A DNA stretch of 61,184 nt from Pseudomonadota bacterium (GTDB lineage: Bacteria; Bdellovibrionota; UBA2428). The notes beneath the pieces were generated by a model. That model made no database searches and was not told the DNA's origin. It was given only the letters and a program-made list of their open reading frames with translations. This document shows positions 9,216-18,387 of the stretch, in pieces (position 1 is the stretch's first letter; each line of letters begins with the position of its first letter). The stretch is taken from contig JAGNHS010000012.1 in NCBI GenBank assembly GCA_018001635.1, positions 1 through 61,184 on the forward strand, read 5' to 3'. The position numbers were made by a program, and so were the translations under genes.

Positions 9216-9647
9216 GTGGCTATTGAAAAAACATTTTCTATCATTAAACCCAACGCCGTAAAAAAAGGTGTGATTGGTCCTATCGTTGAGCGTTTCGAAA
9301 AAAATGGTCTTCGCGTGGCCGCTATGAAGATGACGACATTAGATAAACTTAAGACTGAAGTTTTCTATGCTGAACATAAAGAGCGACCTTTCTTTGGTGA
9401 ATTAGTGTCGTTCATGATTAGTGGTCCTGTCGTTCTTATGGTGCTTGAAGGTGAGAACGCCGTTCTTCGTAATCGTGAAATTATGGGTGCGACTGATCCT
9501 GCAAAAGCAGCTCCTGGAACTATTCGAAAAGATTTCGGAGATTCTCTTGGAGAGAATTCTGTTCACGGAAGCGATTCTGCTGAATCGGCTAAGAGAGAAA
9601 TTGCGCACTTTTTCTACGGTTCTGAAATTGTAAATAGCAAAGCTTAA
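9216..9647 (+). CDS. ndk: Nucleoside-diphosphate kinase
   Basis: A 143-residue Ndk that moves the gamma phosphate between nucleotides through a phosphohistidine. It opens with the family signature [13 protein letters not shown] and has the catalytic His117 in NSVHGSDS, the usual size and no extra domain. The start codon is GTG, chosen because AAAAGGAG lies at good spacing and the family N-terminus begins there. Its place between sucD and mdh makes functional sense, because succinyl-CoA synthetase yields the triphosphate that Ndk equilibrates. Confidence 0.98.
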   Translation: MAIEKTFSIIKPNAVKKGVIGPIVERFEKNGLRVAAMKMTTLDKLKTEVFYAEHKERPFFGELVSFMISGPVVLMVLEGENAVLRNREIMGATDPAKAAPGTIRKDFGDSLGENSVHGSDSAESAKREIAHFFYGSEIVNSKA

Positions 9648-9689
9648 ATAAGCCTTGGCTAACTAAGTTTTGTAAAAGGAGAGAGAAAA

Positions 9690-10679
9690 ATGAGTTCATC
9701 AAAGAGAGTTCGAGTTGCTGTAACAGGCGCCGCAGGCCAGATTGGTTATGCGCTATTGTTTAGAATTGCTTCTGGTCAAATGTTTGGTCCCGATACAGAA
9801 GTGGATTTAAATTTGCTCGAACTTGAGGCCACACTTCCTGCTCTTAAGGGCGTTTGTATGGAGCTTGATGACTGCGCTTTTCCTCTTTTAAAATCCGTCA
9901 CTCCTACAGCAGATCTCAACGTCGCTTTTAAAGATATCGATTGGGCTCTGCTTGTTGGAAGCGTTCCGCGCAAACAAGGTATGGAACGAAGCGATTTGTT
10001 AAAAATTAATGGTGGTATTTTTATCAATCAAGGTAAAGCTATCGCTGCTAATGCCAAGAAAGATGTGAAAGTTTTAGTGGTAGGAAATCCTTGCAACACT
10101 AACGCTTGGATTTGCAAGAAAGCTGCTGGAGCGGGAATTCCTGAGAAAAACATTTTTGCGATGACTATGCTCGATCAAAATCGCGCGCTCACTCAAATTG
10201 CACAAAAGGCTAAAGTGGATGTCACTCAAGTTAAAAAACTGGCTATTTGGGGTAATCACTCTACAACAATGTATCCAGATTTTTATTCTGCATCCGTCAA
10301 CGGAAAGCCACTCACTTCAGTAGTGAACGATGAAAATTGGCTTAAAACTACTTTTCTTGAAACTGTCCAAAAGCGAGGCGCTGAAATTATTAAAGCTCGT
10401 GGTGCTTCGAGCGCAGCTTCTGCGGCTAACGCTGTTGTCGATACAGTTAGAAATTTAACAACTCCGACTCCTGCCGGTGAGTTTTTCTCTGTAGCGGTTA
10501 ATTCCGATGGCGCTTATGGTGTTCAAAAAGGATTAATTTTCAGTTATCCGATTAAATCAGATGGTAAAAATTGGGAAATTGTTCAAGGCATTGAACTCGG
10601 CGATTTTTCAAAAGAAAAAATTAAAGCCACTGAAAAAGAACTACTTGAAGAGCACGACGCGGTTAAAGACTTAGTTTAG
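9690..10679 (+). CDS. mdh: Malate dehydrogenase
   Basis: A 329-residue NAD-dependent malate dehydrogenase catalysing malate/oxaloacetate interconversion. The Rossmann motif [16 protein letters not shown], the substrate loop [23 protein letters not shown] and the catalytic His190 in [12 protein letters not shown] place it in the MDH type 2 group (related to cytosolic eukaryotic MDH) rather than the E. coli type. An AAAGGAGAGAG ribosome-binding site precedes the ATG. It is the last gene of the operon and is followed by a strong hairpin terminator. Confidence 0.98.
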   Translation: MSSSKRVRVAVTGAAGQIGYALLFRIASGQMFGPDTEVDLNLLELEATLPALKGVCMELDDCAFPLLKSVTPTADLNVAFKDIDWALLVGSVPRKQGMERSDLLKINGGIFINQGKAIAANAKKDVKVLVVGNPCNTNAWICKKAAGAGIPEKNIFAMTMLDQNRALTQIAQKAKVDVTQVKKLAIWGNHSTTMYPDFYSASVNGKPLTSVVNDENWLKTTFLETVQKRGAEIIKARGASSAASAANAVVDTVRNLTTPTPAGEFFSVAVNSDGAYGVQKGLIFSYPIKSDGKNWEIVQGIELGDFSKEKIKATEKELLEEHDAVKDLV

Positions 10680-10707
10680 TTTTTAAAATATTATAACGTT
10701 CGTTAAG

Positions 10708-10749
10708 AAACGGATTTGGAATTTATTAAAATTCCAAATCCGTTTTTTT
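10708..10749. terminator. Bidirectional Rho-independent terminator
   Basis: A perfect 17-base-pair stem (10708-10724 with 10729-10745) and a four-base loop are followed by a run of seven T. A-rich sequence on the other side allows it to serve both mdh and the convergent gene that ends at 10760. Confidence 0.9.
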
Positions 10750-10759
10750 ATTATCAAAT

Positions 10760-11338
10760 TTATTCTTGATCAGTGCTTAGGCATGGAAGACTTTCATCTT
10801 CAGCCGATAAGAGTGCCATTTGCTCTTGAGAGAGTTTTTGGCGAGTTTTGCTACTGATGTTCGCTACTAAGCAAGAATCTTTGCCCTTTAGGCGTACTAC
10901 GTGAAGAGTTGATTCAGTACTTTGTTTTCCGTTATCATCCTCAACAGTTTTATTGATTCTGTAGATGAGTCCCCAGAGTTTGAGTTCATTTCTACCTTCA
11001 GCATTTTTAACTCGAGAATAACGCCATTCGATGAGCTTAGATCCCATGTCGTGGAAGTTTGAGGGGCTTGGTGTCTGGATCTCTTTACCTTCAAAACTCA
11101 ATTTTAAATTGTAGCGAATGTCACCGCCTGAGATCTCAACATCATATCCTCCAAAGGAAGGACACTTCATGGTGAGAAAGTCGATTTCAGCGTCTTTTTC
11201 AAGTTCTGAACTTTCAACAATAATGCAATCCTTTTCGTCGATACTAGTATAACGTCCTAAGGTTTTAGGGGTTTTAGTTTGAGCCAATGTTGCCAAACTT
11301 AAAGCCATACAGAAACTTCCAAATAATATTTTTTTCAT
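10760..11338 (-). CDS. Exported protein of unknown function (192 aa)
   Basis: I do not recognise the family. A signal peptide (MKKILFGSFCMALSLATLAQ, cleavage near TLAQ) is followed by about 170 residues of beta-rich sequence with three mature cysteines (near CIIVESSELE, MKCPSFGGYDV and SCLVANISS), plus a fourth at SLPCLS, which could form disulphides in the periplasm. The start is decided by AGGAGG nine bases upstream, one of the strongest ribosome-binding sites here, and by a promoter at 11368-11396. It is divergent from the next gene and shares the mdh terminator. Confidence 0.75.
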   Translation of the reverse strand: MKKILFGSFCMALSLATLAQTKTPKTLGRYTSIDEKDCIIVESSELEKDAEIDFLTMKCPSFGGYDVEISGGDIRYNLKLSFEGKEIQTPSPSNFHDMGSKLIEWRYSRVKNAEGRNELKLWGLIYRINKTVEDDNGKQSTESTLHVVRLKGKDSCLVANISSKTRQKLSQEQMALLSAEDESLPCLSTDQE

Positions 11339-11367
11339 GGGGGTCCTCCTCGACCGAGGGAGAAATT

Positions 11368-11396
11368 ATTATATGCACTCATGAATAGCAACTTAA
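11368..11396 (-). promoter_or_regulatory. Promoter of the leftward exported gene
   Basis: On the minus strand TTAAGT and a perfect TATAAT are separated by 17 bases. The -10 lies about 30 bases before the start codon, leaving room for the AGGAGG ribosome-binding site. Confidence 0.6.
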
Positions 11397-11428
11397 GCAA
11401 TATTAATAATCAAAATGATACTTTTTGT

Positions 11429-11458
11429 TTGAACTCGATTAGAGCTTAGGTCTAGATA
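11429..11458 (+). promoter_or_regulatory. Promoter of the 234-residue exported protein (leaderless type)
   Basis: TTGAAC at 11429-11434, an 18-base spacer and TAGATA at 11453-11458. The -10 ends six bases before the ATG at 11465 with no ribosome-binding site, so the start codon should coincide with the transcription start. Confidence 0.6.
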
Positions 11459-11464
11459 CACGGA

Positions 11465-12169
11465 ATGCGAGTAGGATTCATATTTTCTCTAATTCTTTCG
11501 ATAAATTCTTTAAGGGCCTCTGATTGTGGCTTGGAAGTGACCAAAGATCTCATTGGCCCCGGTGCCGTTGTCGTCGTTAAGAATACTGCTAAACCTACGC
11601 GAGGTTTAAACACTTTGATTGAGGATTTGCCAAAAGTCGGGTTGGCCGTTTTTAGAGGTGATGGATTTGTGCTTGATGGTGGACTAGTTCTTCCGCCTGG
11701 TACCAGGCTTGTTGTAGATAAAGGACCTTGGAAAATTGATGGCCAAGTTAATGTCGTGCAAGTGCGATCCGATGATTTTACAGGGAAAGTTTATTGGAAT
11801 GAATTTAAAAGGCATACAGAATTAATTGAAGCTACTGCTGTTGTTAAAAATAAAAAGCCTGCAAAACCTAAATTTCCCCGAAAGTTTTCTCCAACTGAGT
11901 ATGGAGAGGGTAAAACATTTTACGGTTCTGATTTTCCAAAAGTGGGAGACATCATTTGGGCCGGCTCTTCGAATAGAGTATTGTCACTAAAATTAATGGG
12001 TCGAATCACTGAATTTTTAAGAGATGGCAAAGGATTTAAATATCAATCTCTATTAGGAACTGAAGAGCTTGGAGATTCCGTGTATTCTGCAATAATGGAG
12101 AAATCTTGGATAGACGAAGCCGTCGATTTCTATGGTTCCGAAAAGGTCAAAGTTGATTGGTGGCCTTAA
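11465..12169 (+). CDS. Exported protein of unknown function (234 aa)
   Basis: Not recognised. A short signal peptide (VGFIFSLILSINSLRAS) precedes a mature protein with two segments. Residues 20-115 read like a small beta-barrel that measures or limits something (GPGAVVVVKNTAKPTRGLN, then VLPPGTRLVVDKGPW, then VNVVQVRSDDFTGKVYW, the last resembling an SH3-like strand pattern). A Lys/Pro-rich linker near 125-140 leads to a C-terminal segment ending in DWWP. No catalytic motif is visible. The promoter abuts the start codon. It converges on the threonine aldolase gene with a five-base gap. Confidence 0.7.
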   Translation: MRVGFIFSLILSINSLRASDCGLEVTKDLIGPGAVVVVKNTAKPTRGLNTLIEDLPKVGLAVFRGDGFVLDGGLVLPPGTRLVVDKGPWKIDGQVNVVQVRSDDFTGKVYWNEFKRHTELIEATAVVKNKKPAKPKFPRKFSPTEYGEGKTFYGSDFPKVGDIIWAGSSNRVLSLKLMGRITEFLRDGKGFKYQSLLGTEELGDSVYSAIMEKSWIDEAVDFYGSEKVKVDWWP

Positions 12170-12174
12170 AAAAT

Positions 12175-13197
12175 TTATTTATAATAATCTCTAATCTTAT
12201 TTAGAAAATTATCCACGTCTGAGGCTTCGGTGTCGAAGCTGCACATCCATCTCACAATTCCTTGAGATGTGTCCCAATCCCAGAAAAAACTTTCCTTAAG
12301 AAGTTCGTCTCTTAGTTCTTTGTCTATTTTTACAAATACGGAGTTAGACTGAACAGGATAGAGCACTTTAATTTGGGGAAATTGAGATAAACCCTTTTCT
12401 AATCTCAAAGCCATTTGGTTAGCTTTCATAGCATTCTCTAACCATAGCTGGTCCGTAAATAAGGCCTCGAACTGTGCCGATATAAAACGCATTTTAGAGG
12501 CCAGTTGCATGGATTGTTTCCGGATGTATTTAAAGTTTTCGTTTAAAGTTTTGTTGAATATGACAACGGCTTCGCCGTACATAAGTCCGTTTTTGGTCCC
12601 ACCCAAACTTAAAATATCGACGCCTGTGTTTACAACTAATTCATGAAGATTAGTTTTTAGCGAAGCTGCCGCGTTGCTAATTCTGGCTCCATCGACATGA
12701 AAATATAAACTGTGACTTTTACAAAGTTCACCCAAATTTTTCATTTCTTGGAGTGAATAAAGTGTTCCAACTTCAGTGCTTTGAGTGATGGATAAAGCGC
12801 CCGGCTTTACGTGATGTTCACCATGTTGGGATTCTAGAAGTGCGGATACTTGATCGACTTTTAATTTTCCATCAAGGGTGGGGATGTCTTGAAGTTTAGC
12901 TCCTAACCATCGTTCAGGAGCTCCACATTCATCGACATTAATATGTGCGCCGCTAGCACAGATTACGGAATTGTAAGGCTTCAAACAGCTTTGAAGTGCG
13001 CTCACATTAGCTCCCGTGCCTCCATAAACAAAATAAACTTCACAAGAAGTTTTGAACTCAGCTTGTATTTTTTGAGTGGCCCTCAATGTCCATTCATCGG
13101 CGCCATAAGCGGGGCTGTGCCCTACATTGGCTCGAATAAGGGCGTTTAGAATTTTTGGGTGAACAGACGCAAAATTATCACTGGCAAAACTTTTCAT
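12175..13197 (-). CDS. ltaE: Low-specificity L-threonine aldolase / beta-eliminating lyase family
   Basis: A 340-residue PLP enzyme of the threonine aldolase family, splitting L-threonine or allo-threonine into glycine and acetaldehyde. The N-terminus SFASDNFASVHPKI and GHSPAYGADEWT match the family. VYGGTGANVSALQ is the phosphate-cup region, FHVDGARISNAAAS holds the cofactor aspartate and substrate arginine, and the Schiff-base lysine is in LSLGGTKNGLMYGE. It has no signal peptide, which separates it from most neighbours. It is divergent from the exported NAD-salvage gene with a 113-base gap. The family assignment is firm; stereospecificity cannot be read from sequence. Confidence 0.93.
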   Translation of the reverse strand: MKSFASDNFASVHPKILNALIRANVGHSPAYGADEWTLRATQKIQAEFKTSCEVYFVYGGTGANVSALQSCLKPYNSVICASGAHINVDECGAPERWLGAKLQDIPTLDGKLKVDQVSALLESQHGEHHVKPGALSITQSTEVGTLYSLQEMKNLGELCKSHSLYFHVDGARISNAAASLKTNLHELVVNTGVDILSLGGTKNGLMYGEAVVIFNKTLNENFKYIRKQSMQLASKMRFISAQFEALFTDQLWLENAMKANQMALRLEKGLSQFPQIKVLYPVQSNSVFVKIDKELRDELLKESFFWDWDTSQGIVRWMCSFDTEASDVDNFLNKIRDYYK

Positions 13198-13310
13198 GCA
13201 TTTCTGAAGTTATATGAATTAAAAGTGTTGTACACGGTTGATTGATGGGTTGCGTTAAGTGCGCTCCCACGCTATGTCTAAGCTCTAATTTTAAATCAGA
13301 AGGTGCCAAG

Positions 13311-16300
13311 ATGTTGAAATTATTGAATCGTCTATACTTTTCGTTGTCTCTTATAAGTGCCCTAAGCTTTTCTCTCAATAAAACCCATGCAGAAGCAATT
13401 AATTGCGATGAGGTCGTTAAAAATGTGCTCGCCTCTTGGAGAAGTTCTGATCGATTTATACCCGGAGGTATTATTCGCCAGCAGGCCGAAACATTTATAG
13501 CTTCAAGTTTGCGGCGCGATTTAGCTCAATGCTCAATGGTGGATGCCGAAGCTTCGTTGCTTAGACTCAAAGACGAACTCAAAATCGATAAAGGTGTTGC
13601 TGAAAATTTATATAAGATTCAAAGAATAACTGTTTTATGCATGAAAGGGGAATGTCCGTTTGAGAAAGATAGAGTTTCTCCCTTGGCTCGTGAAGAGGAC
13701 AGGATTGTTCATTTTCCTGTTGGTGAAAAATTAGAAGCATTGCTTTCAGCATTTCCTCCAGCTCCTCCTTTAGATCAACAAGTTCCGGGTTCCTATGTTT
13801 TTCGTAGAGACTTATTGGCACAAGAGTCCGTTTCATCTCCTATCAAAAACGATCATTATGCTTTCACTATTGGTTCGGTGTTTTTTAACGAGGGCATGCA
13901 TGTTTCCCATAAAGTTGTGATGGAAAACCTGAGTCGGGGCTCTAACGATTGGCCTTTTATGGTGAGCTTTGGACAAGATCAAGTCATCGACATGCTCGAA
14001 AATCTTCGTTTTCAAGATTGGGAAGTTGAAGCACTTAAAAGAAGAGTCACAACAAAATGGAAAGCCGATCCAGCGTTCTGGACTTGGTTAAGACAATGGC
14101 GTTTTACAGGCGACATTGATGGACTTGCGCCAGGTACTATAAGTTTTCCTAATCTCCCTGCGCTTTATGTAACGACCGATCCCATTTCTGCGCTCATTGT
14201 AGAAAGTAAAATTAATCCCATCATGAGTTCATACACTAAATGGATGACCAACGTGGTGCGAATTATCATAGCTAAAAAGGGAATTAAGTCTCTTCAAGAA
14301 GCGGGCACTCGACGCGTTTTAACTGGGACACTTTCGGCTCTCACCGCACTTTTTGCAGGAGTTGAGGGAACCTCAAACGTCTTTGCCGCGGAACTCTTGG
14401 GCAAATACTCCTACGGTACCACTCCACACAGCGGAATTATGATGTTTCATCCCAATGAAGAATCAGGTTTTGAAACAATTTTAGAACACGTCATTGGAGA
14501 GGCACTCATGCTTCCCGACACCTACAATATTATGGACGGAATCACCAAGGCGATTCGTGCTGGTGGGGGCGAAAAAGTTTTCATGGTTCGCCAAGATTCC
14601 AATATATATAATCTCGACAGCGATGAGGCTTTAAGTACTGAAGACACGGTTCGAGCTATTCACGATTTGTGGGTGGACTTAGGAAGACCCGCCAATGACC
14701 ACGCGGTGACAAACGATCTTAATGAATATTCTCTTCAGGTTTTAGCCGATGAAGAAGGCGATAAAGTTTCCATGGTGAGTATTGGTGGTGGGATTGCCAC
14801 GGGTTCTGGGCCTTCTCATGGAAACTATGTTTATAAATTAGTGGAATTTGAAGTTTACGAGGGTCAAGGAGCGAATCGAAAACTTGTGCGCAAAGTTTAT
14901 CCAGTTAAAGTAGCCAATGGTGCCAAGTCTACTGAGCCCGGTAAAAAAGATCTTTATCGATATTTTTCTCCAGATGGAAAAAAAATGTTGAGAGATTTGA
15001 AAGTTTTGGCAGGCTCTCCAGCCCCAGAAGGCGCAACTTTACTCACTCGTTCTTTAGTGCGGGGTGGAAAAAGAGTCTTAAATTCAAGTTCTCCAGATCA
15101 AATGCACTCTTACATTTTTGAGCAAGTGGCACAATTGCCTGCTGAGTATCAAGAATTGACTCGTAAAACTGCTGATGGGCGTAGAATTCCAGTCACTCGT
15201 TCTTTGCTCAATTCTGAAAAGAAGCTTTATCCAGTGGATAGTTCTGCTGAACTTGCTGCTATTCGTGAAAAGGCCATTCAAGAAACAATTCCTCCTGAAG
15301 AATTTAGAGTGCTTGTGATTTTTGGCTCTTTTGATCCTGTGACAGACGAAGGTCATATTAGAATGGCCTACCGATTAAGCGCTCTTTATAGAGACCAAAG
15401 TAATCCTTTAGGTTTTAACAAAATACTTTTTGTTCCTGCACGTGATGAACCCGCACACGACAAAGAGTACAGGCTTAAGGCGTTAGCCAGAATAAATGTT
15501 CTTAAGCGTAAATTAAAAAACTTTCATAAAGCAGAGCTTGAAACTTTGGCTGCTAGAAAATCAAAATTAGAACACGCTCTCTCTGAAATTGAAGTTTGGG
15601 ATGGTGAAGTGAATTACACGGGCGTTCAGCCTCCCTATACCTACGACACTCTTAAAGCGATTTCACGGCAGTATCCCGGAGCTCACTTATTGTCTTCTAT
15701 GGGTGAAGATACTTTTTACACAATCGGTCGAAGTGAAAAGCCCTGGAAGGATGCTGATAAATTGTTAAACGAGTTTGATTGGCTTGTGGTTAAGCGAGCA
15801 GCAAAGCATGGTGATGCAGCTTTTGAAGCCGATAAAAGCGACACCATGAAAATGATGTCTGCTTTCACTAAAAAACCCTATAGATTAATTTCTCCAAGCG
15901 GAACGCAAGTTCGCTTTTTGGATCTTAAGTTAGCTGCAGTTTCTTCAACTCAGATTCGAGACTTTTACGACAACTTAGGAATAGCTTTTCGTTCACACAT
16001 CACCGATCCTCAGGAAACATTTTTAGTTCGTTCGCAGCGTCCTACTGAGAAAAATCAACTCGATGGAACTTTAGCTGTTCAAGGGACTCATAAAACTATT
16101 GATTATATATTATCGATGGTCAAAGCCACTCGAAGAATTAAAAATGCGGTCATTACGGGTTCTGGTGATGCACATTTTAAAGAAGAAAAAATCTATCCTC
16201 ATTTGAATGAAGGTGAATTTTTCACCATGAAATTTCCAATGCACGGTGAAATTAATACTGAAGGTCCAGGGGGCGATGCTTGGATTGAAGAATTAGAAGC

Positions 16301-17030
16301 TATCATTCCTCGAAGTTCTCAGCTTCGAATTCCAGCTCACGAACTTGTCTTTAAAGAAGGTGATGCGGAGTGGAAAGCAAAATATTCTGGAGAATTAAGA
16401 CCTGAATGGAAGTTGGCGGATTTTGATTGGACTCAACATGAGGCCAAAATTACAGATCCTAATGCAGTTTTGCGATTTGATAAGCAGGGGCCAGGTTCTT
16501 ATGATGTTTTTGTAAATCCACGTTACTATGAATATTTAGAAAAGATTGATCCCTATAGAATTCTCCCTCATTTTCATAGTGCTTGGGCCACCGACTATTG
16601 TGTTTATTCTGTGGTTAAAGGCGAGCTCATGCGTGGATTTAGAAGTATCGTAGTTATCGATACCATTGCGGGTGTTTTCCCTCGTCAATCTGCAGATAGA
16701 ATCAGAGAACTTAAAGCCTTGGGCGCACAATTCATTACCACTAAAGACTTCACTTCAATTGTGACAAAGCTTGAAGTTATTCAAGAAGGCGGAAAAAAGG
16801 TGACCTGGTCAGACACTCTCAATGCTTTAGCGGATTGGGAAGCCACTCAAGGTGAGCTCACAAATAATTGGTTAGTAAAACTTTTGGCAAAATATCCTCC
16901 TTTAAAACCCGAAGAAGGTCCTGGGGCTCCAGGAGAAGTTCTTTTTCAAAGAGATGGAATGCAACATGCCTTACCTATACAAGAAGGTTTAAGCACCGAG
17001 CTTCCCTGTGATACGGCTTTAAGAACGTAG
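13311..17030 (+). CDS. Exported trifunctional NAD-salvage protein: NAPRTase, NaMN adenylyltransferase and nicotinamidase domains
   Basis: A 1239-residue fusion. Sec signal peptide at 1-27 (hydrophobic YFSLSLISALSFSL, cleavage THA). Residues about 150-560 are nicotinate phosphoribosyltransferase: FFNEG, LRQWRFTGDIDGLAPGTISF, GTRRV, GVEGTSNVFAAELLG, GTTPHSGIM with His373, VRQDS and GNYVYKLVEFEVYE. Residues about 665-890 are a NadD-type adenylyltransferase: GSFDPVTDEGH from Gly672, PPYTYDTLKAI, SSMGEDTFY and SSTQIRDF from Ser878. Residues about 910-1150 resemble nicotinamidase: GDAHF and FPMHG as metal ligands, FDKQG as the lysine and TDYCVYS with Cys1097. Together they would convert nicotinamide to nicotinate, NaMN and NaAD (Preiss-Handler route); NAD synthetase is not seen. 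Substitutions: the nicotinamidase Asp-x-Gln reads RSQ, and the NAPRTase DSGD reads DSNI. I chose the ATG preceded by AAGGTG; an upstream in-frame start would bury the signal peptide. It heads a rightward run of exported genes. Confidence 0.88.
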   Translation: MLKLLNRLYFSLSLISALSFSLNKTHAEAINCDEVVKNVLASWRSSDRFIPGGIIRQQAETFIASSLRRDLAQCSMVDAEASLLRLKDELKIDKGVAENLYKIQRITVLCMKGECPFEKDRVSPLAREEDRIVHFPVGEKLEALLSAFPPAPPLDQQVPGSYVFRRDLLAQESVSSPIKNDHYAFTIGSVFFNEGMHVSHKVVMENLSRGSNDWPFMVSFGQDQVIDMLENLRFQDWEVEALKRRVTTKWKADPAFWTWLRQWRFTGDIDGLAPGTISFPNLPALYVTTDPISALIVESKINPIMSSYTKWMTNVVRIIIAKKGIKSLQEAGTRRVLTGTLSALTALFAGVEGTSNVFAAELLGKYSYGTTPHSGIMMFHPNEESGFETILEHVIGEALMLPDTYNIMDGITKAIRAGGGEKVFMVRQDSNIYNLDSDEALSTEDTVRAIHDLWVDLGRPANDHAVTNDLNEYSLQVLADEEGDKVSMVSIGGGIATGSGPSHGNYVYKLVEFEVYEGQGANRKLVRKVYPVKVANGAKSTEPGKKDLYRYFSPDGKKMLRDLKVLAGSPAPEGATLLTRSLVRGGKRVLNSSSPDQMHSYIFEQVAQLPAEYQELTRKTADGRRIPVTRSLLNSEKKLYPVDSSAELAAIREKAIQETIPPEEFRVLVIFGSFDPVTDEGHIRMAYRLSALYRDQSNPLGFNKILFVPARDEPAHDKEYRLKALARINVLKRKLKNFHKAELETLAARKSKLEHALSEIEVWDGEVNYTGVQPPYTYDTLKAISRQYPGAHLLSSMGEDTFYTIGRSEKPWKDADKLLNEFDWLVVKRAAKHGDAAFEADKSDTMKMMSAFTKKPYRLISPSGTQVRFLDLKLAAVSSTQIRDFYDNLGIAFRSHITDPQETFLVRSQRPTEKNQLDGTLAVQGTHKTIDYILSMVKATRRIKNAVITGSGDAHFKEEKIYPHLNEGEFFTMKFPMHGEINTEGPGGDAWIEELEAIIPRSSQLRIPAHELVFKEGDAEWKAKYSGELRPEWKLADFDWTQHEAKITDPNAVLRFDKQGPGSYDVFVNPRYYEYLEKIDPYRILPHFHSAWATDYCVYSVVKGELMRGFRSIVVIDTIAGVFPRQSADRIRELKALGAQFITTKDFTSIVTKLEVIQEGGKKVTWSDTLNALADWEATQGELTNNWLVKLLAKYPPLKPEEGPGAPGEVLFQRDGMQHALPIQEGLSTELPCDTALRT

Positions 17031-17042
17031 GAGTTCTTTTAT

Positions 17043-18374
17043 ATGAAAAGGATGGCTAAAGTTTTTTTTGTTTTCTTTATGGGAATGTCTCTTGGCTGTC
17101 ACGGCGAAGATCTTTTTGATCCCATAAATGCAACGGAAGTTGCGAGAATATATTCGGATGAACTTTATACCCGACTTGCTTTAAATCGCGAAGCTAGTGC
17201 TGATGATATAAAAAAGAGTTACAGAAAATTGGTTGTTAGATATCACCCCGATAGTGTTCGTTGTCATCCAGATCATAAAAACGGTGAGCTATTTATGAAA
17301 GTTGATGAAGCCTATCAAGTGCTTTCTGACCCAGAAAAAAGGGCTAATTATGATGGAATTTACAATAAAATTTTTTCAGATTTTAAATTTAAAAAGACAA
17401 ATCCGAAAAGTAATACCTATAGAGCTAAGAACACTGTAGCGGCTGAAGGCGTTGAAGAGCAAATTGCAGAAAAAGAAAAACTCCTGAAACTTAAGAGAAA
17501 ATATCCAGAGCTCTCAGAAATTATAGACGGAGTTATACGAGAAGATCTTGATTCTGTGATTTATCCTCAAAGTTTTAGGTTTACGGAGCGCATTCCTATA
17601 CTTTGGCCAAGCGACGAGAGACTAGCCTGGATTATTGTTAAAGAGGGTACTCTGTGGCTCCAGCACCATTTGCTTTATAGTCTTTTAACAATACCACTTT
17701 GGGGCTCGAATAATGATCTATTAAAAGCATTGTTGGCTAAAGGTGAAGAACTTCACAACCAAACAATTGCAGAATTTATGTATTTTCCACATTCAATAAA
17801 TCCAGCTCGTGCGCAAATTCTAAAACAGTTAGTTTCCATGGGTTATGCGCGTGAAGTTTTAAGGTCACTGACGCTTGGTGGTGCTTCATTCACCTCTCAA
17901 ACGGAGTCGCCTCCTGTTAGAGGACAACTTCAGATGGGACCTATCTCTGTTTTAAGTTTAACGGGCCCAAGAGTAAAATCTAAGGAAAAAATAGAGGAAA
18001 AGAAATCTAAAGCTAAGATCAATAAAACTCCTCCAAGAAAATTATTGAGTTGGTATGATTTGCCAGAGGGCGCAGATGTATTCGAAGATATCATAATCAA
18101 TTCTATTCCGAGGGGAGATGCTTTAAAAGCCATTCTCTATAGAATGGATATTGGCATTCAGCTACCGCACGAAATTGAGCGTATATTAAAACAGTACCCA
18201 GAATGGGTGCGAGCCTTAAAGTTAGATCACTTAGAATTTATTGACCTCATAGAGATTCAGCAAATATTATTGAAAAGGCATGAGACTCTAACATGTGAGC
18301 CTCTTCTGCTTTTAAAAGAAGATCGCAAAACCACTCAGAAATCAAAAAATATTAAAAAGCGGCGATTGCGATAG
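17043..18374 (+). CDS. Exported or lipid-anchored J-domain (DnaJ-like) protein
   Basis: A 443-residue protein whose N-terminus (KVFFVFFMGMSLGCHGED) is a signal peptide, possibly with a weak lipobox around SLGC. Residues about 38-100 are a J-domain: YTRLALNREASADDIKKSYR, the HPD motif at 68-70 in VRYHPD, and AYQVLSDPEKRANYD. A short insertion (SVRCHPDHKNGE) adds a second HPD. J-domains stimulate the ATPase of Hsp70, which is absent from the periplasm, so the partner is more plausibly in another cell, or the domain has been repurposed. No zinc-finger or CTD of classical DnaJ follows; the rest is unrecognised and ends in a Lys-rich tail. It starts 13 bases after the NAD-salvage gene behind TAGGAG, so the two are probably co-transcribed. 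Confidence 0.82.
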   Translation: MKRMAKVFFVFFMGMSLGCHGEDLFDPINATEVARIYSDELYTRLALNREASADDIKKSYRKLVVRYHPDSVRCHPDHKNGELFMKVDEAYQVLSDPEKRANYDGIYNKIFSDFKFKKTNPKSNTYRAKNTVAAEGVEEQIAEKEKLLKLKRKYPELSEIIDGVIREDLDSVIYPQSFRFTERIPILWPSDERLAWIIVKEGTLWLQHHLLYSLLTIPLWGSNNDLLKALLAKGEELHNQTIAEFMYFPHSINPARAQILKQLVSMGYAREVLRSLTLGGASFTSQTESPPVRGQLQMGPISVLSLTGPRVKSKEKIEEKKSKAKINKTPPRKLLSWYDLPEGADVFEDIIINSIPRGDALKAILYRMDIGIQLPHEIERILKQYPEWVRALKLDHLEFIDLIEIQQILLKRHETLTCEPLLLLKEDRKTTQKSKNIKKRRLR

Positions 18375-18387
18375 GAGTTAGTTAATT

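Noticed and set aside
13242..13310. Earlier start of the NAD-salvage fusion
   Set aside because: It would add 23 residues before the signal peptide; the ATG at 13311 has AAGGTG upstream.
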